Source of the DNA: Clarkia xantiana subsp. parviflora
Lineage: Eukaryota; Streptophyta; Magnoliopsida; Myrtales; Onagraceae
Direction: 5' to 3'
NCBI GenBank assembly: GCA_036873135.1
Contig: JAPTYO010000008.1
Location: 29,724,761 to 29,788,760, forward strand
Length of the DNA stretch: 64,000 nt
Shown in pieces: positions 46,171 through 58,320 of this stretch. The notes under the pieces are model-generated. The model saw nothing but the letters and a program-made list of their open reading frames with translations, did not search any database and was not told the DNA's origin. The position numbers and the translations under genes are program-made. Numbering within the stretch: position 1 is the stretch's first letter; every line of letters begins with the position of its first letter.

Positions 46171-48352
46171 ATGGCGTATCAGATCCCCACAAGTAGGTCC
46201 TCTGGTTTTCTTCCTTCTCTTCTCGACCAACCTAGAGTAAATAAGTTGTCTAGCACTGCTTTTATGTAAGCGGTGACTCTGGTCAATCTTAGCGATGAAG
46301 AGAGGCCTCAATATGGTGGCGCACCCCATGAGCCTCATTTTGCTCAGGCGGGAGAGGTTGCCGTCTTCGTTGGAAAAATTGAGGCAGGGCTCCGATTCCC
46401 CTTTTTCCCCGAGTTGTCAGAGGTCTGCGAGCATTACGGAATTCATCCATGCCAATTCTCTGTAAACACCCTCCGTTATTGGGTGGGATTTCGTTGCCTG
46501 TGCGACGTCTACGGCTGGGATTATAGTATTCAGGTTTTTAGATGCTTTTATCGTTTGACGGGTAATAAGCAATTGATTTTCGCCTTCAAATCTCGATGGC
46601 CCCCAAATATGAGCATTTTTCTTGGGATTCGGCCAGATCTATGGTGGTGGGAATGAAATTACTTAACACCAATGGGAAGCATTACTTTTTTTTTTTTTTC
46701 TGCCGAGAAGGCGTCATTTGGCCTCTTAATCCTCCCACTGGGACTGATTATCCACCATCCTTGGAAGGCTTAACCCCTAAAGAATTTGATACTGTTGACA
46801 AGATTCACGCTGCAGTTACCCGGAGGGGCTTTATCCCCTGGCATTCTGTCGATGATACCACTGAAAATGCCCTTATCCAAGTTGGCATACGTACTTACCT
46901 AGAGGAGATTCCTAATAGCTGGGTAATTTTATCACATTTGTACTTGTATTTTGAAATTTTCTTCTTCTTTCTATATGTATTTTTAAGAAGCTTTTACATG
47001 CTCGTAATCAGGCGGCAACAGGAGTCCCGTTATCTCAAGATTTTCCGGTGATTGATGTCGATGCTGCTGCCGAGGCTCCTAAGTCGCCTTTGGAGGCTCC
47101 TACTGAGGATGCCCCAGCCTTGGAGAAGACGCACAAGGTGAGGATCAAAAGGGTAGCCAATCACGATCCTTCTTCCAAAAAGAATAGTGACAAGGCTTCA
47201 AAGAGAGCCAAGGTGATTTCTGCCACTCCGATGACGGAGTTTCATGAGATCGGCGCCTCAACAGCTCCTGACACCCTTTTGAGCTCTCCACATGCTGCCG
47301 GAGGAATGAGGATTCTTTATTGATTTTACTTTTCTTTTTCTGAAGTAGTTTTGAATTCCTCATTTTCTCCCTGCAGGTGTCGATTTGAAAGGCGAAGGTT
47401 TCACCAACTCTTCAGCTCCTCAGGCTTTGACGGGCCTGAGGTTTGAGGGTCCTCCTTTTAATTGGAGGATGCTTCACTGTGCCCCTGAAGATTCGTCCTG
47501 GTAAGTCGACTGGAATCCATTGGCTTCCTTGAAGGGATACCGGCTAAAGGAGGGTTATTCCCTCGCTAATCGTGACTTGGCGCTGCATCTGCTCAACGCC
47601 TCAGTGCCACCACAGGACCGCCCTCGCTTGTCGACCAATGCCAAAGAAGTTGATATGGTTGTTCGCCTGTTTCTTCAGCGAAAAACTAAGGTAAATATAC
47701 ATTTTTTTGGATCTTCGCTTTAAAACCTTTCTTGTAGATGCTTTCATTAATAGATTGCCTTTGTTTTATCAGGCTTCTCGGGAATCTCTTCAGCTTTCTC
47801 GCTTAGTCCTTGAAATTCTGAAGGAGTCGACATCCCTCCAAGAAAAGCTTGTGGTCGTTGAAGCTGAAGTGGAAAAAGGAGGGAGACAGCGCCTTCAAGA
47901 AGAGGTTGCACAATTGAGAGATGACATGGCCTGTTTGAACGAGATCCTTGCCGCCACCTCTGACGACCTCTCTCAATACAAGAAGGCGTAGAGGTCCTCC
48001 GTCCTTCTTAATGTGGAATCTTCTGACCTTCGTCGGACGCTCGCTGCTGTTCTCGAGAACCTCCGCACAAAACTAGCCTTGTCCTAGAAAGAGGTTGTCG
48101 CTTTGAAGGCTGAGGTGGAGAAAGGTAAGACAACCTCGCCTCAAGTCATCGCCACCTACAAGGCCAGCGCCGCTTTTCAGGATGATCCCCGCCGTTGCTT
48201 GTGGGGACATGCTCATTTCTACCTTCGAGTCGGTGGTTGCCGATATTAGAGCATCTCATCCCGACTTTGATTTTACGAAGGTGGGAGTCCTTCAGGAGCT
48301 TCTCGTCGCCAAGGCTGAAGAGGCAAAAGATAGATCTAGGGACAATGTTTAG
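46171..48352 (+). pseudogene. Antisense extra gene of a Tat element, PF04195-like with coiled-coil (copy 3)
   Basis: Starts at ATG 46171, but an in-frame TAA at 46267 interrupts it where copy 2 has GAG. The following frame (46273-46656) encodes LRFPFFPELSEVCEHYG and FRCFYRLTGNKQ, the PF04195-like core, then PWHSVDDTTENALIQVGIRT (about 46840-46910). Next come a lysine-rich linker (RIKRVANHDPSSKK), LRFEGPPFNWRM, ASLKGYRLKEGYSLANRDLA, and a coiled coil (about 47770-48140). Candidate introns lie at about 46923-46998, 47310-47376 and 47690-47772. Additional stops (47989, 48086) break the last exon. Orientation is opposite to the LTR at 44907-45641, so it is antisense to its element, the same arrangement as copy 2. 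Confidence 0.68.
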
Positions 48353-48569
48353 ATCATTAATCTCCTTTTTTTTTCTTTATCATAATGTAAACTGTGTTTA
48401 TCTATGAAAAGGAAATTTCATGGCGACTTATTGATTGCACTTTCTTTTTTATCATTAAGCTTTATCGAACTTCCTTTGAATTTAAGTGATATTTCTTAAT
48501 ATCGAATTTATTTCAGGATAGTCAATTTATCGAGAGCTTAAAGAGAGTGTCTTCTTCTTTTTCGAATCG

Positions 48570-49420
48570 CCAATAAACCCAAGTGATATAGTAGATATTA
48601 GGTTAAAACTTAACGATGGACAAGAAAATGAATTTTTTTGTTGCCTAACTTCTTTCGAATTGTCGACTAATCTGAGTGATATTTTGATATCATATTATTT
48701 ACTTGTCGACAATCGATTCGGAAAAGAACTTATCTTCGACGCCTAACCTCTTTCGAGTTGCCGACTAATCTGGGTGATATTGTTGATATCAGATTATTTA
48801 ATTGCCGACAATCAATTTGGAAAAGGACTTATCTTCGATGTCTAACTTCTTTCGCGTTGCTGACTAATTTGAGTGATATTGTTGATATCAGATTATTGAA
48901 TTGTCGACAATCGATTCGGAAAAGGACTTATCTTTGACGCCTAACCTCTTTCGAGCTGCCGACTAATCTGAGTGATATTGTTGATATCTGATTATTTAAT
49001 TGTCGACAATCGATTCGGAAAAGGACTTATCTTCGACGCCTAACCTCTTTCGAGTTGCCGACTAATCTGAGTGATATTGTTGATATCAGATTATTTAATT
49101 GTCGACAATCGATTCGGAAAATGACTTATCTTCAACGCCTAACCTCTTTCGATTTGCCGACTAATCTGAGTGATATTGTTGATATCAGATTATTTAATTG
49201 TCGACAATCGATTCGGAAAAGGACTTATCTTCGACGCCTAACCTCTTTCGAGTTGCCGACTAATCTGAGTGATATTATTGATATCAAATTATTTAATTGT
49301 CGACAATCGATTCAGAAAAGGACTTATCTTCGAAGCCTAACCTCTTTCGAGTTGCTGACTAATCTGAGTGATATTGTTGATATTAGATCATTTAATTATC
49401 GACAACCGATTCGGAAAAGG
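48570..49420 (+). repeat. Tandem array of about eight units of about 99 bp
   Basis: Units read GACTAATCTGAGTGATATT, GTTGATATCAGATTATTTAA, TTGTCGACAATCGATTCGG, AAAAGGACTTATCTTCGACG, CCTAACCTCTTTCGAGTTG. Starts are near 48668, 48766, 48865, 48964, 49063, 49163, 49261 and 49361, with degenerate units before. The 99-bp period equals 33 codons, and 49055-49549 stays open over four units (LTSFELPTNLSDIVDIRLF). Part of the unit is homologous to the array at 24.3-25.1 kb. Confidence 0.88.
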
Positions 49421-49645
49421 GTTTCTTCGACGCCTCCATCGGTACTAGACTCGGATATTTGTATGAAAAAGAGCCTCAGTGGGCTATATATATTAATCGT
49501 TCCTGAGTTTTACATAAAAAAAAAAGAAGCAAAGCTTGAAACATTATAACAAATATAATGATATTTAACTAGGCGTTGTTTCTATGACTTCTCTTTGATT
49601 TCGGTGTCGCATCGAGCTAACATAGCAGCGTCGGGACGTGATTTG
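49421..49645. other. Short spacer between repeat array and copia LTR
   Basis: Probably the remaining internal part of the Tat element, cut by the copia insertion at 49646. Confidence 0.4.
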
Positions 49646-50207
49646 TGTTAGCATGTGGTGACGTGGCGCCGTAATAGGAGCCCGTTAATTAAGGGAATTA
49701 CCTAAGTTAATTAGGTAATTGTCAATCTGGGCTAATTGGGCCAAATCCAATTAGTAATTGACAAGGGAGGCTCAAAAATTGGGCCTCCCCCTTATACATG
49801 CAATTCGGCCGGCCACCATATACCACATTGGTTGAAGTTGCCTTTTGGCATTTCCTCCAATACTATATATAGGGGTGTCTGCTAAGGGTTTATTCACTCA
49901 TTCATAATAACTAGGATTTCCATTGAGAACACTTGTTTCCCTTAGTTAAATTTCGGCACCATCACATCTGGTCTGAGGTTCCATCTCCGTTGAAGAATCG
50001 ATCAGAGGTCTTGTTGTGGAGCTACATCGCGTGGGACTTCTTCTAACGAAGAACTTGCACGTGGTTCCGACCGGAGGATCAGAACTCCCTCCACATCGTT
50101 CTTGGGAAGGAAAGCTAAAAAGTATGTGTACTAATTCTACTGCGTAGATTAGATTTCTTGCTAGTACACGTTTAGCGTTCCGTAGTATTACGTCCCCGTA
50201 TCCAACA
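49646..50207 (+). repeat. Copia LTR 1 (562 bp)
   Basis: TGTTAGCATGTGG...GTATCCAACA, with a TATATATA box near 49864. It is followed by the primer-binding site TGGTATCATAGC (50209), the initiator-tRNA-Met type with one change from TGGTATCAGAGC. Confidence 0.88.
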
Positions 50208-50208
50208 G

Positions 50209-52417
50209 TGGTATCATAGCCCGTGTTAGGAGTTCCTAAAATTTTGATAAACTAATGTTCTTGATGTTCATAAAAACCGAATTTTTGATGTTCATGAACA
50301 CCATGAAGAATCCGAAATTTTTAAGTAGATTTCATGTGTTTGATCTTTAAAAACTTAAAATTTTCAAATTTACATATTTTTCTAGATCAAAACCGATTTT
50401 TTCACGATCAATTTAAGTTTGATGTTCATGATCTTCAAGAACACCATGAGTTTTATCAAGAACATGTTTTGGATTCATGATCAAGTTAGAGTTTGATCTT
50501 AAAATTTGACAACTTTTCCAATTTTCTTGTTAGTGCCGAAAATTCCTAGGGGTGTTTTAGGTAAAAAAATTTAATTTTCTTGGCCACCAAACAGTTAAAA
50601 ATTCGGCACAATCTATAAATGATATAGGTTGCCATTTTTAAATTTTATTAATATGTAACTATATCTAGAAGTTGGAAATAAGCATAGGTTCTAATATAAT
50701 ATTGTAAAAGATATTAACTATCAATATATATGGATTAAAATAAGGTTAATATATATATTGATAGATTTAGTTACTATTAAACAATTAAGAAGATATATTG
50801 TCTACATATTTTAATCCCTAAAAGATATATTCGACAATATATATATATATATATATATATAATTCGGCTGAAAATATATTAATATATATATATTTATATT
50901 GTTGATTGATTTATATCTTAAAGATAGAATCTTGACAATATATATATATATATATATAATTCGGCCAAAATTGTATATGAATATATATTTATATTGTTGA
51001 TTGATTTACATCTCAAAGATATAATCTTTATAGTATTTATATAAATATATATACATATGCCGAATTTATATATATATATATAAGCATTATTAAAAATTAT
51101 TTTATATAATTAATAATTCTTGATGGCTAAGTTAAGTTTTATGGTGGATTTTAAAACCCTACTTAGCCTATAGAATTATTTCGGCCGAACTCTAGGGTTC
51201 ATGGGCCGGTCCAATTGCTAAACCGGATTGGGATAAACCTATCCGGGTTTTCTTAATCGGGTCGGGTCGGACCATAGTAACTAAATTGAACTTAACCTAA
51301 CCGGTTTTGAGTGATAAACTGAACCACTATCTTATTTTATTGAACCGTTTCAGACCAAACCAGAATTTTTAAAAGCAGGCCGAGTTGAACCGGATTTTAA
51401 AATTTGGACCGAACCTCTTTAAAATTTTCGGAAATTTTAAATTGTTCAATAAAAGAAGATGTCAAATTTTAAATCCAAAATGTTTTCAAACTTTAAAATT
51501 AGCCTAAACAGTGCTCTTAGGGTTTGTGTTTTAATACACGGTTTCAACCAAAACTCTAATGCCTGGTTTCGATTATGGGGATGGATCTCGGACTTGCATG
51601 TTTTTGGGACTTGATTAAATTAGTGGGCTGATTTGCAATTGTTTACTTTTTGCATCATATATTTTGATATAATTAGAACTGTTGTCTTGACTTAGTCAAG
51701 CTAGCTGGATATTATATTGCGAGCATTGAGCTCTGAGATTTAAATATATGGTTTGCGCAATAGGATAGACATGCTATGCTGATTGAAAGTGCCTAGAATC
51801 CATGTCTAGAAATTCGCATGATTGATTGTAAGCATGAATTGCAAAACAACCCCTAATATTTTCAAAGCGTTTTATAAAACCGAAAATTCCAGTCGCCAAT
51901 TATGCATGATGTGTTCGGATATTGCAAGTTTTGACGCGTATGCTAGGATGTTCACAATAGAACGCATGTGATAATTTACTTTACGTAGAATTATGTATGC
52001 TAGGAACATTAGACGCATGACGCGTAAGCATGTCGTGTTCGATATTTATGGCATGGTATGATGATTTGCTAGATGTAGTATAATTATAAATATGCATGCG
52101 TAAATTATCGGATAATTTTACAAAATCATAAGGGCTTTGGAAAGCCAAGATTGGGTATGCTTATTTGAAAATTCCCGTTCTGGTAATCTGCAATAGAATA
52201 ACCGTTTTCAAAAGACTGATCTATTAGATTGAAAACGACAATAGTGTGAATTCTTTCACGACACCCCCTTCCTCGGTTTACTGAAGGTTGGTTTGGTTTA
52301 GTGACTGAAGAATCACTATTCGTCGTATCCATCATAATAGATAATCCGATGTATGCAATTCTGTCTAAATGTTGTTCTCTTCCTAAACTTTGCATGATTG
52401 TCAATGTGTTAATATAG
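50209..52417 (+). other. Long noncoding leader of the copia element
   Basis: About 2.2 kb between the primer-binding site and gag, with (AT)n runs near 50840 and 50938 and no open frame of note. A second copy of most of it follows the next LTR (53956-55710), so it is a normal part of this copia family. Confidence 0.7.
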
Positions 52418-53291
52418 ATGGCTGCAACTAGCAATGTCATTTCCCAGTTGAATAAGGGAATAAGATTGAATAGCGGTAATTATAAAATATGGAATATACG
52501 AGTTAAGATGATAATCTCTGAAATAAGAGGTATGGAGCATTTGACCACAAAACGAACTAGGCCTGAGGGAGACCTCACAGATGAGCAAAAGACGTTCTAT
52601 GATGAATGGGATGTCAAGGATCATGATGTTCGTTCCACCTTGCTCTTTATGCTGGAATACGAGATTCTCTATAGGTTTGACCATTTGGGGACTACCAAGG
52701 ACCTATGGGATGGTCTTAAGGCAACATTTGGTGTCTACACCATTGCCCAAAAAGAGAGCGTTAAACATCGCTCTTGCACCTATAAGAAGAATCCCAAGCA
52801 TACGATAATAGATCATATTATGCATATGTGTAACTTGATCGCTGAGCTCAAGGAAGCAGGTGAAAACTTGTCTGAGGAACAACAAATCAACTACATGATC
52901 CGCTCTTTACCCGACTCTTGGAATATCATGAAAATGAGCCTTATCCATGCTACCCATCTTGATACTCTTGAGAAGGTACAAGTTCATCTTGAGCTGGAGG
53001 AAGATAGACTCAAGGCTAAAAAGTCTAGATCTGAAATGCATATTGCATCCGCCGCTCCAACCGAACAAAAGGGGAAGCGCAAGAGAAAGGGAATAAGCTC
53101 TCAGAACAAAACTGAGAAGTTTGTGGCGAACAAATCAGAAGAAGTTTAAACGCAAACAATCTGGTGGTAAGAAAAAGCAAGCAAAGCAGACACGTAAAGA
53201 GGAAACTCGAACGTGTTTCAGGTGTGGTGTGAAAGGAAACCTGGCTAATGCTTGCACTAATCCTCCTAAGGTACGTAAAGAGAAAAGATGA
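52418..53291 (+). pseudogene. Copia gag (UBN2-type capsid region and zinc knuckle), frameshifted
   Basis: An open frame of 243 residues (52418-53149) has the typical copia gag pattern: LNSGNYKIWNIRVKMI near the start, then LWDGLKATFG, YMIRSLPDSWNIMK and LELEEDRLK. A frameshift near 53125-53140 moves the basic linker (QKKFKRKQSGGKKKQ) and the zinc knuckle into the next frame. The knuckle reads CFRCGVKGNLANAC (about 53214-53255), with Asn where CX2CX4HX4C needs His. Known role: capsid of the virus-like particle and RNA binding. Protease, integrase and RT are absent; the sequence runs into LTR 2 within 100 bp. Confidence 0.85.
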
Positions 53292-53390
53292 TGAAAATCA
53301 TTCATTCTCTTTTGCTTCTAATCACCCGAGAGTAATTCATTTTCTTTTGAATTACAGAACCGAGAAACATAAGCAACGACCTGATCGAGG

Positions 53391-53954
53391 TGTTAGCATA
53401 TGGTGACATGGCGCCGTAATAGGAGCCCGTTAATTAAGGGAATTACCTAAGTTAATTAGGTAATTGTCAATCTGGGCTAATTGGGTCAAATCCAATTAGT
53501 AATTGACAAGGGAGGCCCAAATGGGTCTCCCCCCCTTATTATGCATGGTTCGACCGAAACCTTAGTACCACATTGGTTGGAGTTGCCTTTTGGCAACTCC
53601 ACCCAATACTATATATAGGGGTGACTCCTAATGGTTTAAACACACAATTAAGAACCAGGATCTCCATTGAGAAAACTTGTCACCCTAGTCTAATATTTCG
53701 GCACAACCAACATCAAGTCTGAGGTTCTATCTCCATTGAAGAATCGACCAGAGGTCTTGTTGTGGAGCTAAATCGCGTGGGACTTCTTCTAACGAAGAAC
53801 TTGCACGTGGTTCCGACCGGAGGATCAGAACTCCCTCCACATCGTTCTTGGGCAGAAAAGCTAAAAGGCATGTGTACTAATTCCGTTGCGTAAATTAGAT
53901 TTCTTGCTAGTATACGTTTAGCATTCCGTAGTATTACGTCCCCGTAATCCAACA
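53391..53954 (+). repeat. Copia LTR 2 (564 bp)
   Basis: Closely similar to LTR 1 (TGTTAGCATATGG...TAATCCAACA). It is followed not by flanking host DNA but by another primer-binding site (CGGTATCAGAGC, 53956) and leader, so it acts as the 5' LTR of a second unit. Confidence 0.88.
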
Positions 53955-53955
53955 G

Positions 53956-54626
53956 CGGTATCAGAGCCTGGTTAGGAGTTCTTAATTTTTTTTGATAAAC
54001 TGATGTTCTTGAATCTATGAAAAATCCGAAATTTTTAGGTTGATAAACATCAATATGTGTTCCGAAATTTTCAACATAAAATCATGTGTTTGATCTTTAA
54101 AAACTTAAAATTTTAAAATTTTATGTATTTTTGAGGATCAAAACCGAATTTTTTTTTTTATGTATTTGAGTTTGATATTCATAATCTTCAAGAACACCAT
54201 GAGTTTTATCAAGAACACAATTTGGATTCTTGATCAATGTAGTATTTGATCTTAAAATTTGACAACTTTTCCAACTTTTAGTGTTTGTGCCGAAAACCCT
54301 AGGGGTATTTTAGGTAAAAAAAATTAATTTTCTTGGTCACCAAGTTATTAAAATTTCGGCACAAATATTTTAATATATATGTTGCCATTTTTAAATTTTA
54401 TTAATAGGTAACTATATATCTACAAGTTGGAAAATATGGATAGGTTTATGATATAATATTGTAAAAGATATTAACTATCAATATATATAGTTGAAGATAG
54501 GGTTAATATATATTGATAGATTTAGTTACTATATAAGATTAAGAAAATATATTGTCATTAATCTCTAAAAGATATATTTGACAATATTATATATATATAT
54601 ATATATATATAACCGGCCAAAATATA

Positions 54627-54671
<45 letters not shown>

Positions 54672-54706
54672 TGTTGATTGATTTACATCTTAAAGATAGA
54701 ATCTAG

Positions 54707-54742
<36 letters not shown>

Positions 54743-55710
54743 CCGAATTCTATATATATATAAGCATTATTGGAACTTATTTTTAAATAATTATTATTTC
54801 TTGAAGGCTAAGTTGAGTTTTTAGTGGACATTAAAACACTACTTAGCCCACAAGAATAATTCGGCCAAACCCTAGGGTTTAAGGGCCGGTCCAATTGCTA
54901 AACCGGAACGGGTTAAACCAATCCAGGTTTTCTTAATCGGGTCGGGTCGGACCATAGTAACTAAATTGAACCTAACCTAACTGGTTTTGAGTGATAAACC
55001 GAACCACAATCTTATTTTATTGAACTGTTTCGGACCAAACCGGAATTTTTAAAAACTGTCCGAGTTGAACCGGATTTTAAAACTTGGACCGAACCTCTTT
55101 AGAATTTTCAGAAATTTTAAATTGTTCAATAAAATAGTATGTCAAATTTTAAATCCAAAATGTTTTCGAACTTTAAAATTAGCCTAAACAGTGCTCTTAG
55201 GGTTTTGTGTTTTAATACACGGTTTCAATCAAAACCCTAATGCCTGGTTTCGATTATGGGGATGGATCTCGGACTTGCATGTTTTTGGGACTGGATTAAA
55301 TTAGTGGGCTGATTTGCAATTGTTTACTTTCTGCATCATATATTTTGATATAATTAGAATTGTCGTCTTGACTTAGTCAAGCTAGCTGGATATTATATTG
55401 CGAGCATTGAGCTCTGGGATATAAAAATATGGCTTGCGCAATAGGATAGAAATGCTATACTGATTGAAAGTTCCTAGAATCCATGTCTAGAAATTCGCAT
55501 GATTGATTGTAAGCAAGAATTTCAAAACAACCCTTAATATTTTCAAAGTGTTTTATAAAACTGAAAATTCCAGTCGCCAATTATGCATGATGTGTGCAGG
55601 TATTGCATGTTTTGACGCGTATGCTAGGATGTTCACAATAGAACGCATGTGATAATTTACTTTACGTAGAATTATGTATGCTAGGAACATTAGACGCATG
55701 ACGCGTAAGC
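53956..55710 (+). other. Second copy of the copia leader
   Basis: Parallels 50209-52030 segment by segment, including a longer (AT)n run (about 54583-54740). Similarity ends at GACGCGTAAGCA (55711), where GC-rich LTR sequence begins. Confidence 0.75.
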
Positions 55711-56417
55711 ACAACCGGGACGGCGGAGGAAAGGGGCGGACGCGACGGAAGGCGCAGGAGCGGCGACAGAGGCGGACGGCGATGATAGGGAGAACTCTGG
55801 CCCGGCAGTAATGGTGGCAGAGGAGGACAGGGCGGGTCGGAACCTTCGCTTGGACTGCAGGTCAAGTCGGAGCAGGTCGCAGTCGCCGACACGGGGTTGC
55901 AGAGGACGAGTTGGCGGGCGGCACGGGCGAAACGGTGGACAGCGAAGCGCGGCGGAGCTGGCCGTCGGAGGTGACCGGAGGACGGGATTCTTCAACAGGA
56001 AGAGATTAAAAAAAAACTTTACACTACAGGACAAAATGCACATGTTACGAGAACAGTGGTATTATTATGGTGTTGTGTTTTCTCCCCCTTTCACATGACC
56101 GAGACCACTGTTATTTATAGTTACATTAGCATCTAGGGTTTAACACTAGTTTAAGAAACAAAAATATGACTAAATTATTCTAATTAATTGCTAATATTCT
56201 TAAAATACATTGTGAATATTCACTAAATCTATCATAAATACTCACAATATATATTTGGAATATTTCACAATAAATATAGATATACTATCCTAATTTAAAC
56301 TACACCGTATTTGGAAACTTCACGACCTTCCATATCCAGCCTTTTTTAAACGCGTTACACATAACATTTTTGAACGTGTTATATATGTGTCGCGCGTACC
56401 AAAATTAGGTTTTTACA
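55711..56417 (-). mobile_element. LTR fragment related to the 10.3-17.1 kb element, embedded in the copia sequence
   Basis: A GC-rich start (CGGCGG, GGCGGAC) is followed by a minus-strand TATAAATA near 56112 and ends CGCGCGTACCAAAATTAGG, TTTTTACA. This matches the outer end of the LTR at 17.1 kb (CGCGCGTGGTCCAAAATTAGG, TGTTTACA) and CTATCCTAATTTAAACT. Its inner boundary lacks TG, so it is truncated. Confidence 0.65.
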
Positions 56418-57088
56418 ACGTGTACTTCATACTATGCGTGCCATGTTCGACCACGGGGCCAGGCTCGGTTGTGCTAGGTAGAATCCTAGTGATTCGGATG
56501 GGCGCAAACTTCTTCACCTTGAGTGTGTGACTGATCCCATGTGCTTTATAAGGAGCACCCGAAGTAACATTACGGACTCAGAACTCTTATCTAAGGTCAA
56601 ACTCAATGGTCATTTCCAGACGTACGAACGCAGTGCTAAACAAAAAGGCCTAGTGATCACATTTTGGAAACCAGTTAAGTTTGACTAAGGGTATGAGCGA
56701 TAGGGATGGTCAAGTTCACCTATAATTCTCCGACTCTTGTATTCACTAGGTGGCCACCAATCAGATATTAGTTGAAGGTTGTGAATACTTGTGCGGATGC
56801 CTTGGAGAAGTGTTCCTATGCGGAAACTAGGCAATTGGAGAATAATGGTTGACCAGAGATACAATGCGGCATAGATATGATTGCAGGTTGATCACAGGTT
56901 GGGAATCAACGTTCAGCGGACGCTACAACACTCTTAACCGATGAGTAGTACGATGTCTATTGTTTCTATCGGTCACACGAAAAACCTCGTATGAACTATT
57001 CCGAAGCAGGGCATGAATCGAAGAACAAATACTGATGTGTTGTTCGACAACATATTACAGGCACCCTCCCATTCCGGCGAGTGGGAGC
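56418..57088 (+). mobile_element. Copia 3' untranslated region and polypurine tract
   Basis: Homologous to 58745-59411. It ends in CATTCCGGCGAGTGGGAGC, a polypurine-type tract directly before the LTR at 57089. Confidence 0.78.
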
Positions 57089-57735
57089 TGTTGGCATTTG
57101 GTGAATAAGCCGCCGTAATAGGAGCCCTTTAATATAAGACCAACAGTTAAGGTAATTGGGTAATGTCACATTAGAGATTTTGGGTTCGGCCTAAAATCCC
57201 AATTGACATGATATGCCCAAAATTGAGCCTCCCATCTCCTTATGAGGCCAGCCGAATATTACAAGTAAGAATGTAGTATTTTCCCACCTCCTCTTATAAA
57301 TAGGGGGTGTCAGGATTAAGAATGTAGTATTTTCCCACCTCCTCTTATAAATAGGGGGTGTCAGGATTTCTCTAATGTTAATATTTAATCACTCCTTTCT
57401 CCTAAGTGTTGAGACAAAGAAATCTCTCCTCCTTATTAGTGCTAGTTCGGTCGAACCCTGTCAAGTAGGAGGTGCCGAGTTGCTTTGAGCAATTACCTCA
57501 GAGATCCATCCCGCAAGGAATCGAAAAGAGGCTTTACTGTGGAGACCATTCTTCGTAGGTGATTCCTTAACAAGAATCACTACAGGATCCGACCCGTGGA
57601 CCGCGAACTCCTACAAGATCTTGGGACTACGGAAAAGGAGAAACTGGTATGTGTCCCTATTCCTCTGCGTAATTAGTTACATGGCATGTACATGTGTTTC
57701 TTGTCCGTAGTAACTATCCCCCATAATATCCTACA
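57089..57735 (+). repeat. Copia LTR 3 with an internal 51-bp promoter duplication
   Basis: TGTTGGCATTTGGTG...ATCCTACA, most similar to LTR 4 (subfamily different from LTRs 1 and 2). The segment 57266-57316, which contains TTATAAATAGGGGG, is exactly repeated at 57317-57367, so the LTR has two TATA boxes. Without the repeat its length (596 bp) equals that of LTR 4. Confidence 0.85.
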
Positions 57736-58320
57736 ATGCACTCGTCCGGATATCTGTTACGCTATGGGCTTAGTAGCGTGTTTTCAGTCAGACCCCGGTT
57801 ATCAACATTTAAAAGCCGTCAAACGAATTATGAGATATCTCAAAGGTACGGAAGACTATGGACTGTGCTGTGCTATGAGGGAAGTAAGCTAGAATTCATA
57901 GGATATAGTGACGCCAACCATGGTGGTGATCTAGATGATCATAAGTCCACCTCAGGAGGAGTGTTTCTCCTTGCTAATGCTGCCATCTCATGGATGAGCA
58001 AAAAGAAATCTTGTGTCGCGTTGTCCACTATAGAATCTGAATTCGTAGCTCTCTAAAAGAATGCACAAGAGGCTGTCTGACTAAGGAGACTGTTGTGCAT
58101 TTACTCGGACAGTCAAGCAACGAAGAATCTAAAGTACCATAGTTGGACAAAACACATTGATATAAAATATAACTATGCCAGAGTGTGGTAGAGGACAAGC
58201 TGATCACAATTGAATTCATGCCATCGGAGAACATGGTTGCGGATTCATGAACTAAACCCTTACTCAAGGATGTTTTCGAAAAGCACGTAAAACTGCTTGG
58301 ATTGCGTAAGATTTAGAAGG
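57736..58320 (+). pseudogene. Copia RT/RNase H C-terminal remnant
   Basis: Starts in [17 protein letters not shown], continues with [19 protein letters not shown], and in the next frame [40 protein letters not shown] and [15 protein letters not shown]. These are the hallmark blocks of copia RNase H. A frameshift near 57890 and stops after 58056 break it, although KHIDIKYNY is still readable near 58150. The join of LTR 3 directly to this block means gag, protease, integrase and most of RT were deleted. Confidence 0.85.

Noticed and set aside
55690..56098. Open frames in the GC-rich block
   Set aside because: Part of an LTR fragment; arginine/proline-rich translations reflect base composition.
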